Source of the DNA: an uncultured Lysobacteraceae bacterium
GTDB taxonomy: Bacteria; Pseudomonadota; Gammaproteobacteria; Xanthomonadales; Rhodanobacteraceae
NCBI GenBank assembly: GCA_946482585.1
Contig: CAMLSI010000072.1
Span: 1-14,828 of the forward strand
Direction: 5' to 3'
DNA: 14,828 bases
The notes under the pieces are model-generated. The model was not told where the DNA came from and did no database searches. It was given only the letters and a program-made list of their open reading frames with translations. Position 1 is the stretch's first letter. Each line of letters begins with the position of its first letter. The position numbers and the translations under genes were made by a program. Of the stretch, positions 7,300 to 13,492 are shown piece by piece.

Positions 7300-8169
7300 A
7301 TGCACGCACTTCGCGCCGGCTTCGTCGGCCTCGGCGCCATGGGCTGGTCCATGGCGGCACACCTGCACCGGCGCGGACTGCTCGCCGCCGTCGCCAACCG
7401 CAGCGCCGACAAGGCGCATCGCTTCGCCGCCGAGCATTCCGGCGTCGTCGCCGCGTCGGTGGATGCAATTTCTCAATCGTGCAATGTGGTCGTGCTCTGC
7501 GTCAGCGCCGACGCCGACGTGCTCGATGTCAGCCGCGCGGTCGCCGCGAGTGCCGCGGCCGACACCGTCGTCATCGACCACTCGACCGTGTCGTCGACCA
7601 CGGCCGCGGCGGCGGCGGCGCTGCTGCGCGCGGCCGGCGGCGATTTCGTCGACGCGCCGGTCTCCGGCGGTGTCGAGGGCGCCAAGAACGGCAAGCTCTC
7701 GATCATGGCGGGTGGCGAGGCGGCGACGATAGAGCGCGTACGGCCCGTGCTCGAGGCCTACGCCGCACGCGTCACGCACATGGGCCCGGTCGGTGCGGGG
7801 CAGAACACCAAGGCGGTGAATCAGGTGCTGATCGCCGGCATCGCGCAGGCCGTGACCGAAGGGCTCGCGCTCGGCGAAGCGCTGGGTCTTGAACCGGCCG
7901 CGCTGCTGCCGACCCTGGCCGCCGGCGCGGCCGGCAACTGGTTCCTCGACAAGCGCGGCGCGACCATGCTCGCGAACCAGTTCAGCGTCGGCTTCAAGCT
8001 GGGCCTGCTGCACAAGGATCTCGGCATCGTGCGCGAGCTTGCGCTCGCTGCGGGCACCGACCGCAGCGTCATCGACAAGTCGCTGGCCGACTACGCCGAG
8101 CTCATGGCGCGCGGTCACGCCGACGACGACATATCCGCGCTGATCCGGCTGAAACGACCGCAGGTCTGA
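7300..8169 (+). CDS. NADP-type beta-hydroxyacid dehydrogenase (3-hydroxyisobutyrate dehydrogenase family)
   Basis: A 289-residue cytoplasmic oxidoreductase with the family's usual length. The N-terminal Rossmann motif G-F-V-G-L-G-A-M-G lies at 7-15, and N-R-S at 33-35 after the second strand suggests NADP(H). The substrate loop D-A-P-V-S-G-G is at 118-124, and the catalytic lysine is Lys171 in N-T-K-A-V-N-Q. H-K-D-L-G at 238-242 matches the C-terminal all-helical domain. Family members act on 3-hydroxyisobutyrate, tartronate semialdehyde, succinic semialdehyde or similar; motifs do not decide among them. It starts 81 bases after oleC on the same strand, where oleD would be expected, but it is unrelated to OleD, a short-chain dehydrogenase. 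Whether it serves the ole pathway is open. Confidence 0.9.
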   Translation: MHALRAGFVGLGAMGWSMAAHLHRRGLLAAVANRSADKAHRFAAEHSGVVAASVDAISQSCNVVVLCVSADADVLDVSRAVAASAAADTVVIDHSTVSSTTAAAAAALLRAAGGDFVDAPVSGGVEGAKNGKLSIMAGGEAATIERVRPVLEAYAARVTHMGPVGAGQNTKAVNQVLIAGIAQAVTEGLALGEALGLEPAALLPTLAAGAAGNWFLDKRGATMLANQFSVGFKLGLLHKDLGIVRELALAAGTDRSVIDKSLADYAELMARGHADDDISALIRLKRPQV

Positions 8170-8179
8170 CGCGCGTGTG

Positions 8180-8199
8180 CGCGCCGTCACGACGGCGCG
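8180..8199 (+). terminator. Short GC hairpin after the dehydrogenase gene
   Basis: CGCGCCGTC (8180-8188) pairs with GACGGCGCG (8191-8199), leaving only AC between; realistically an 8-bp stem with a 4-base loop. It starts 10 bases after the stop codon. No T tract follows, so it may be a weak terminator or a 3'-end stabiliser separating the ole-side genes from the PQQ enzyme gene. Confidence 0.35.
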
Positions 8200-8265
8200 A
8201 GCTCGTGCTGGTTTCGTAACGTGGTCCGGCGTAAAACGGACGTCTTTTCTGAACGGAGACTCCCG

Positions 8266-9588
8266 ATGCGCCTCGCTTCAGCTTTCGCGGCCGCGCTGCT
8301 GGCCGCCGTGACGGTTCCGGCCGCGGCGGCTCCGCCGGCCGGCCTGTTCCTGACTCGCGTGCCGAATGCGTCGACCACGTTCTCCACGCCGGTCGCGCTG
8401 CGTGCGCCCGACGACGGCAGCGGCCGCCTGTTCGTCGTCGAGAAGGGCGGCAACATCCGCGTGATCAAGAACGGCGCGCTGCTCGCGACGCCCTTCCTCA
8501 CGGTGAGCGTGACCCAGTCCAGCGAAAGCGGACTGCTCGGCCTGGCCTTCCATCCGAACTTCGGCAAGACCGACCTGCCGCACAACACCGAGTTCTACAT
8601 CTTCTACACGCGGCCGAGCGCCGATCCGCGCCTGGGCACCACGCCCGACCAGGTGGTCGCGCGCTACACCGTTCCCACGCTGACCGCCGACGTCGCGAAC
8701 ACGAGCGGCACCATCGTGCTGCGCCTGCCCGATCTCGCCGGCAACCACAACGGCGGCGACATCCATTTCGGCCGCGACGGCTATCTCTACGTTTCCTCGG
8801 GCGACAGCGGCGACCAGAACAACCCGCACGGCTTCGCCGAATGCCTCTGGAAAAAGCCCGCCGACAGCAACCGCAACTCCTGCGGCACGAATTCGTCGGG
8901 CCTGCAGTACTACCTGCTGGGCAAGATGCTGCGCATCGACGTCGACACGCGCGGCGGCACCGTGTCGAACGACATGTGCGGCTCCAACGGCATCACGCCG
9001 GCGCAGTACTCGATTCCGGCAACCAACCCGCACCTCGCCACGACCAACACCTGCGACGAGATCTGGGCGGCCGGCTTCCGCAATCCGTGGCGTTTCAGCT
9101 TCGATCGTCAGGACGGCCGCCTCATCATCGGCGACGTCGGCCAGGGCAGCTATGAGGAGATCACGGTCGGCGGCGACGGCGTCGGCGGTCTCGATCACGG
9201 CTGGAGCCGCTGCGAAGGCCGCCACTACTTCACGACCTCGGGCAGCGGCACGACCTGTCCGTCGGTGACCTCGACCGTCGCCCCCGTGATCGAATACGGC
9301 CATTCGTCGGCCTGCGCCGTGACCGGCGGTTTCGTCTATCGCGGTCCCTATGCCGCGATGCGCGGCACGTATTTCTACGGCGACTCGTGCAGCAGCGATC
9401 TGTGGTGGTCGGAGTCGACCGGCAGCACTTGGGACTCGGGCGGCCTCAACCGCATGACCGGTCTCGCCACCGGCTCGATCTACGGCTTCGGCGAGGACGT
9501 CGACGGCAACGTCTACATCACGCGCTCGAACGGTCAGGTCCATCGCATCACGACGGACCAGATCTTCGAGGACGACTTCGAGCTGTAA
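8266..9588 (+). CDS. Secreted PQQ-type glucose/sorbosone dehydrogenase-like protein
   Basis: A 440-residue exported protein of the soluble quinoprotein (GSDH) beta-propeller family, which oxidises sugars or other alcohols with PQQ and calcium in the periplasm or outside. Residues 1-22 are a signal peptide (cleavage near V-P-A-A-A-A). Family marks are E-S-G-L-L-G-L-A-F-H-P at 87-97, G-N-H-N-G-G at 159-164 with the likely catalytic His161, G-F-R-N-P-W-R at 270-276, I-G-D-V-G-Q at 288-293 and T-G-G-F-V-Y-R-G at 353-360. The ATG at 8266 is chosen for the signal peptide and for CGGAGA at 8254-8259. The mature chain has eight cysteines and no C-x-x-C-H haem site. It ends in I-F-E-D-D-F-E-L, an acidic aromatic tail. 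No PQQ synthesis genes are nearby; substrate unknown. Confidence 0.9.
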   Translation: MRLASAFAAALLAAVTVPAAAAPPAGLFLTRVPNASTTFSTPVALRAPDDGSGRLFVVEKGGNIRVIKNGALLATPFLTVSVTQSSESGLLGLAFHPNFGKTDLPHNTEFYIFYTRPSADPRLGTTPDQVVARYTVPTLTADVANTSGTIVLRLPDLAGNHNGGDIHFGRDGYLYVSSGDSGDQNNPHGFAECLWKKPADSNRNSCGTNSSGLQYYLLGKMLRIDVDTRGGTVSNDMCGSNGITPAQYSIPATNPHLATTNTCDEIWAAGFRNPWRFSFDRQDGRLIIGDVGQGSYEEITVGGDGVGGLDHGWSRCEGRHYFTTSGSGTTCPSVTSTVAPVIEYGHSSACAVTGGFVYRGPYAAMRGTYFYGDSCSSDLWWSESTGSTWDSGGLNRMTGLATGSIYGFGEDVDGNVYITRSNGQVHRITTDQIFEDDFEL

Positions 9589-9601
9589 GCAGGCGAGCCG
9601 A

Positions 9602-9640
9602 GGCAGGAACCAGGAACCAGGAACAGCCCTGGTTCCTGCC
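9602..9640. terminator. Convergent hairpin with two alternative registers
   Basis: GGCAGGAACCAGG (9602-9614) is perfectly complementary to 9628-9640. Because the left side is a near-tandem AGGAACC repeat, an alternative 11-bp stem, 9611-9621 with 9628-9638 and a 6-base loop, also forms. It lies between the plus-strand PQQ gene (ends 9588) and the minus-strand redoxin gene (ends 9650), so it can act as a shared bidirectional terminator. There is no long T tract on either side. Confidence 0.6.
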
Positions 9641-9649
9641 GGCCGATTC

Positions 9650-10264
9650 CTATTTCCTGGCGGCGTACTTGACCGAGCAGCCATAAGGCGGGGACACCGG
9701 CACGCTGACCGGCTTGCCGCCGGCGAGTTCCGCCAGCGCCTGCCGGACGTACTGCGTCGCCTTCGGGATATCCGTCGGGTCGGCGCTCAGTATCGAGTCG
9801 ATGCCGCCCATGTAGCGCACGATGCCCTGACCGTCGATGACGTACATGTGCGGCGTCACCGAAGCGCCGTAGGCGCGGCCGGTCTCGCCTTCCGGATCGA
9901 GCAGATACGCGGTCTGCGCACTCTTGTTGATCTGCATCAGTTCGTTCGCGTCGCCGCCCTCGATCTCGCCCTGCTTGCCCGGCGCGCCGGAATTGATCGA
10001 CAGCCAGACCACGCCGGCCTTGGTCGCTTCCCTCTGCTGCGCCTGCATGTTGCCGCTGTCGTAGTGTTTTCCGACGAACGGACATTCGGCGTTGGTCCAT
10101 TCGAGCACGACGGTCTTGCCTTTGAACTCATCGAGCGTGCGTGTCTTGCCGTTGCTGTCGGTCAGGCTGAACGCGGGCGCCGGCTGGCCGACGACGACCT
10201 TGGCGAGCAGCGGCGCGGCGGTCAGCGACAGCGTGGCGGCGAGCAGCGAGGACATCAATTTCAT
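9650..10264 (-). CDS. Exported peroxiredoxin-like (redoxin) protein, copy 1
   Basis: A 204-residue protein with an N-terminal signal peptide (about 1-21, ending L-L-A) and a Redoxin/AhpC-TSA fold: G-Q-P-A-P at 26-30, the active-site region E-W-T-N-A-E-C-P-F-V with Cys61, and cis-proline V-T-P at 137-139. There is no C-x-x-C; the second cysteine is Cys196 in the tail P-Y-G-C-S-V-K-Y, a likely resolving residue. It resembles 'peroxiredoxin-like' thioredoxin-fold proteins rather than TlpA or DsbA. The start is the ATG with GGAG five bases upstream; the open frame extending further upstream is a decayed dsbD tail, not coding. It is about 83% identical to copy 2 and separated from it by 268 bases. 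Likely periplasmic and reduced by the neighbouring DsbD; its substrate (peroxide or thiol) is not shown. Confidence 0.88.
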   Translation of the reverse strand: MKLMSSLLAATLSLTAAPLLAKVVVGQPAPAFSLTDSNGKTRTLDEFKGKTVVLEWTNAECPFVGKHYDSGNMQAQQREATKAGVVWLSINSGAPGKQGEIEGGDANELMQINKSAQTAYLLDPEGETGRAYGASVTPHMYVIDGQGIVRYMGGIDSILSADPTDIPKATQYVRQALAELAGGKPVSVPVSPPYGCSVKYAARK

Positions 10265-10410
10265 GGAAGCTCCGGAATGGGGCGATGTGAGACGAAGGGG
10301 CTGACGCGGCGCGCGCCGGCGTGTCGTCGACGAGGCCCGGGGATCAGATACGGTGGCAGCACCGCCGGCGTGAGGCGGCGTCCCGTACAGAGGCGTGCCG
10401 CCGGGCTGGA
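10265..10410 (-). pseudogene. Decayed 3' end of dsbD (duplication remnant)
   Basis: The spacer just upstream of redoxin copy 1 matches the 3' end of intact dsbD, which sits just upstream of copy 2. Bases 10306-10340 align without gaps to 11196-11230 with 29 of 35 identical. In pieces of different frames the minus strand still encodes G-x-P-L-Y (dsbD G-V-P-L-Y, residues 670-674) and V-L-P-x-x-L-x-P-G (dsbD 686-694), separated by fewer bases than in dsbD, so indels have destroyed the frame. The last bases before the ATG (CCGGAGCT) are also shared. The true upper edge is uncertain. Confidence 0.8.
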
Positions 10411-10478
10411 GTTCCCACGAAACGTTGCGACGCCCGCGCCGCGGGTCGGACCGGACGGCGGCGGCGCGCAAACCCGAC

Positions 10479-10514
10479 GCCGGGTCCGTGAGCGGCGCCG
10501 CGCACGGACCCGGC
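10479..10514 (-). terminator. Strong hairpin between the two redoxin genes
   Basis: A perfect 12-bp inverted repeat: GCCGGGTCCGTG (10479-10490) with CACGGACCCGGC (10503-10514), the 12-base centre containing its own GC palindrome. Outside it, AACCCG (10471-10476) and CGGGTT (10525-10530) can also pair. It begins about 19 bases after the stop of redoxin copy 2, and on the minus strand the stem is followed by GTCGGGTTT, a short U-containing stretch. It could terminate or attenuate the dsbD message before copy 1. Confidence 0.55.
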
Positions 10515-10532
10515 ACGGCCGAGGCGGGTTTC

Positions 10533-11141
10533 TCAGCTTCCGTACTTGACCGAGCAGCCGTAGGGCTGCGACACCGGCACGCTGACCGGCTTGCCGCCCG
10601 CGAGTTCGGCCAGCGCCTGCTTCACGTACTGCGTCGCCTTCGGGATGTCCGCGGCGTCGGCGCTCTGGATCGAGTCGATGCCGCCCATGTAGCGCAGCAC
10701 GCCCTGGCCGTCGATCACGTACATGTGCGGCGTGGTCTTCGCGCCGTAGGCCTTGCCAGTTTTGCCCTCGGGATCGAGCAGGTAGGCCGTCTGCGCGCCG
10801 TTGCTGGTCTTGATCAGCGCGTTCGCACCGGCGCCGTCGAGCTGACCCTGCTTGCCGGGGGCGCCCGAGTTGATCGACAGCCAGACCACGCCGGCGCCGG
10901 TCGCCTCTTTCTGCTGCGCCTGCATGTTGCCGCTGCCGTAGTGTTTCTTCACGAACGGGCATTCGGCGTTGGTCCATTCGAGCACGACGGTCTTGCCTTT
11001 GAATTCTTCGAGCGAGCGCGTCTTGCCGTTGCTGTCGGTCAGACTGAACGTGGGCGCCGGCTGACCGACTTCGACCTTGGCCAGAAGCGGCGCAGCGGTC
11101 AGCGACAGGGCGGCGGCGAGCAGCGTGGACATCAGTTTCAT
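10533..11141 (-). CDS. Exported peroxiredoxin-like (redoxin) protein, copy 2, coupled to dsbD
   Basis: A 202-residue paralogue of the neighbouring redoxin with the same layout: signal peptide to about residue 21, G-Q-P-A-P at 26-30, single active-site Cys61 in A-E-C-P-F-V, T-T-P at 136-138 and tail cysteine Cys196 in P-Y-G-C-S-V-K-Y. Its ATG overlaps the dsbD stop as ATGA, and GGAG lies just upstream, so translation is probably coupled and the two products made together. This makes it the best candidate for the direct partner of DsbD. Differences from copy 1 cluster at residues 100-115. Cys61 and Cys196 would suit a two-cysteine peroxiredoxin cycle that needs an external reductant, but a role in thiol repair is equally possible. 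Confidence 0.9.
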   Translation of the reverse strand: MKLMSTLLAAALSLTAAPLLAKVEVGQPAPTFSLTDSNGKTRSLEEFKGKTVVLEWTNAECPFVKKHYGSGNMQAQQKEATGAGVVWLSINSGAPGKQGQLDGAGANALIKTSNGAQTAYLLDPEGKTGKAYGAKTTPHMYVIDGQGVLRYMGGIDSIQSADAADIPKATQYVKQALAELAGGKPVSVPVSQPYGCSVKYGS

Positions 11142-13306
11142 GGTGAGCTCCGGGTGGCGGGGTGGGTGGAGGCGTGAGCGGGGTCGGGGCCGGTTGCGGC
11201 GCGCGTCAGCGCGGCGGCGACCAGGCCCGGTGTCAGGAGTTGCGGCAGCACTTCCGGCGCGCCGCCGCCGCGCGGATAGACCACGTAGAGCGGTACGCCG
11301 CTGCGGTCGAAGTCGGCGAGATACGCGGTGATCGCCGCGTCCTGCTGCGTCCAGTCGCCCTTGAGGTAGCGGATGCCGTCGCGGCGCAGGCGCGCGGCGA
11401 AATCCTCCGACGACAGTGCGACGCGTTCGTTCGCGAGGCAGGTGATGCACCAGGCCGCGGTCATGTTCACGAATACGGGTTCACCGCCGCGGCGCAGGTC
11501 GGCCAGGCGTTGCGGCGTCCAGGCTTGCCAGAGTTCGCCGTCGGCAACGGTCGTGCGGCTGGCGAGCGAGGTGATCGCCGACAGCGGCGCGAACGCGAGC
11601 AGCAGCAAGGCCGCGAACGCGAGGCGGCGAGGCCAGCCGGGCGTCGTGCGCAACTGGTTCCGACCGAAGACCGACAGCGCGGCGACCAGTGCGACGAGAC
11701 CCAGCAGGGCGATCGCGGTCGCGTCGGCGCCGACCTGGCGCATGAGCACCCAGATCAGCCAGACCGCCGTCACGTAGAGCGGCCATGCCATGATCTGCTT
11801 GAACGTATCCATCCACGCACCGGGCCGCGGCAGCCAGCGTGCGAGCACCGGCAGGAGGCTCAGCGCGATGATCGGCAGCGCGAGGCCGACCCCGAGCGCG
11901 GCGAATACGGCCAGCGCGGCGACCGCCGGTTGCGTCAGCGCATAGCCGAGCGCAGGCCCCATGAACGGCGCCGTGCACGGGCTCGCGACGACGCAGGCGA
12001 GCAGGCCCGTGAAGAACGCGGCGCGCGTCCCGTGGCCGTCGGCGAGCGACTGCCCTACGCCGCCCAGCCGGGCGCCGACCACGAAGACGCCCGACAGACT
12101 CAGCCCCATCGCGACCATCAGGTAGGCGAGCAGCGCGACGAGCAGCGGCGACTGCAGCTGGAAGCCCCAGCCGAGGCTTTGCCCGGCGGCACGCAGGGCG
12201 AGCAGCAGCGCCGCGAGCACCACGAAGCCCGTGACCGCGCCGGCGAGATAGGCGAATCCATCGCGCCGCGCGCGTCGCGGCGAGTGTGCGGACTCGGCAA
12301 GACTCAACGCTTTCAGCGACAGCACCGGAAACACGCAGGGCATCAGGTTCAGCACGAGGCCGCCGAGTACGGCGAGCAGCAAGGCGACGCCGAAGCCGCC
12401 GACGTCGCCGGCGCGCGGCGGCGGGCCGTCTTTCGCTGTCGTTGCCGATCCGGCGTCGGCGCTCGCCGCCGTGCCCGACCCGGGCCATGGCGCGGCGACG
12501 CGCCACGCGCGCACGTCGCCGTCGCGGCGCTGCACGAACACGAGATCGAGCGCGGCCGGCGCGGTCGTGAAGTAGTCGCTGCGCGCTGCGGTCACGGTCA
12601 GCGCGTCGCCGTCGCGCGCGAGTCGCGGCGGCGTGTTCGAAACGATCTGCGACTGCACCGCGAACGCGTCGAGGCCGTTCGTGTCGGGAAGCCCGTTGCC
12701 GCGCACGCGTATTTCGATCGCGTCGCCGTTCGCGGCGAGGGTCGCGTTCCAGTCCGTGTCGACCGGTCGCTGCGCGAGCGCCGCGCGCAGCGCGGGTGCC
12801 GCGGCTGTCGCCTCGGGTGCGCTGCCGGCGGCAGCCACGGGCAACGCGAGTTCCAGCGTGGCCTTGCCCGGAATGCATTCTTCCTTGCAGACCAGCCAGT
12901 TCGCCTGCAGGGTCAGGCGCGCGGTTTCGCCGACGGCGGCGCCTGCCGGTACGGTGATGGCTACCGGCAGCAGATTGGCGCCGGAATAGCCGAAGTTGAA
13001 CAACTCGCCGATCTGCAGCCGTTCCGGCGCCGGCCACGCTATCGCGGCTGCGCTCCAGCCCGGCGGCAGCGTCCATTCGAAGCGCGTCGGCAGGCCGGTG
13101 TCACCGGCATTGACCCAGTAGGTATGCCAGTGCGGCTCATGTTCGAGACGCAGGCCCACCCAGTTCGTCGCTCCCGCCACGAATGCCTGTTTCTCCGCGA
13201 CGAGCTCGACCTTCAGATGCTCGGTCTCCACGACGCCGGCCGAGGCCGCACCGCCGAGCAGCAGCGCGAACAGCGGCAGAAGACGGATTCTCGGATGAGA
13301 CGGCAT
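11138..13306 (-). CDS. DsbD/ScsB-type transmembrane thiol:disulfide reductase
   Basis: A 722-residue inner-membrane protein that carries electrons from cytoplasmic thioredoxin to the periplasm. Residues 1-23 are a signal peptide. A periplasmic N-terminal domain (about 27-275) has Cys140 and Cys144 in V-C-K-E-E-C-I-P-G. A Ser/Ala-rich linker follows, then the transmembrane DsbD domain (about 303-575) with Cys324 in L-M-P-C-V-F-P and Cys444 in A-S-P-C-T-A-P, the paired membrane cysteines. The C-terminal thioredoxin-like domain (about 585-705) has the redox motif W-C-I-T-C (Cys620, Cys623). The large N-terminal domain resembles ScsB-type members more than E. coli DsbD. The ATG is chosen because it gives the signal peptide and has GGAG upstream; the frame stays open far upstream, but only as antisense to the MFS gene. 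Its stop overlaps the redoxin start. Confidence 0.93.
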   Translation of the reverse strand: MPSHPRIRLLPLFALLLGGAASAGVVETEHLKVELVAEKQAFVAGATNWVGLRLEHEPHWHTYWVNAGDTGLPTRFEWTLPPGWSAAAIAWPAPERLQIGELFNFGYSGANLLPVAITVPAGAAVGETARLTLQANWLVCKEECIPGKATLELALPVAAAGSAPEATAAAPALRAALAQRPVDTDWNATLAANGDAIEIRVRGNGLPDTNGLDAFAVQSQIVSNTPPRLARDGDALTVTAARSDYFTTAPAALDLVFVQRRDGDVRAWRVAAPWPGSGTAASADAGSATTAKDGPPPRAGDVGGFGVALLLAVLGGLVLNLMPCVFPVLSLKALSLAESAHSPRRARRDGFAYLAGAVTGFVVLAALLLALRAAGQSLGWGFQLQSPLLVALLAYLMVAMGLSLSGVFVVGARLGGVGQSLADGHGTRAAFFTGLLACVVASPCTAPFMGPALGYALTQPAVAALAVFAALGVGLALPIIALSLLPVLARWLPRPGAWMDTFKQIMAWPLYVTAVWLIWVLMRQVGADATAIALLGLVALVAALSVFGRNQLRTTPGWPRRLAFAALLLLAFAPLSAITSLASRTTVADGELWQAWTPQRLADLRRGGEPVFVNMTAAWCITCLANERVALSSEDFAARLRRDGIRYLKGDWTQQDAAITAYLADFDRSGVPLYVVYPRGGGAPEVLPQLLTPGLVAAALTRAATGPDPAHASTHPATRSSP

Positions 13307-13492
13307 CGGAACTCCGGCGGACGATACGGGGCTGGGCTGGGCAGGGACAGGGACCGTCGCACAGTGCGCAAGATTGCACTTGCGCGCGTGCATCGTGCGG
13401 TGAAAGGAGTCACGGCTGCGCCGGGGCGTGCGCAGCGGCGGGCTGCCGCCGCCTGCTAGACTGCGCGCCGCCGCAAATCCGCAGGAACTCCC
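13307..13492. promoter_or_regulatory. Divergent dsbD/MFS regulatory region with a dyad
   Basis: This 186-base gap separates divergent dsbD and the MFS gene. GCGCAAG (13366-13372) and CTTGCGC (13379-13385) form a perfect 7-bp dyad around ATTGCA, in the locally least GC-rich part, which suits a regulator operator. On the MFS side TGCTAGACT (13454-13462) resembles an extended -10 box, but there is no good -35. The regulator is not in the window. Confidence 0.4.

Noticed and set aside
8221..8265. Upstream GTG start for the PQQ-type enzyme
   Set aside because: It would put a charged stretch before the signal peptide; the ATG at 8266 has a Shine-Dalgarno and a clean signal sequence.
10265..10516. 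N-terminal extension of redoxin copy 1
   Set aside because: The extension translates the decayed dsbD tail and a hairpin; the internal ATG gives a signal peptide identical in style to copy 2.
11162..13459. 765-codon open frame on the plus strand
   Set aside because: Antisense to dsbD; composition is Arg/Gln/Glu-rich and low in hydrophobic residues, typical of a shadow frame.
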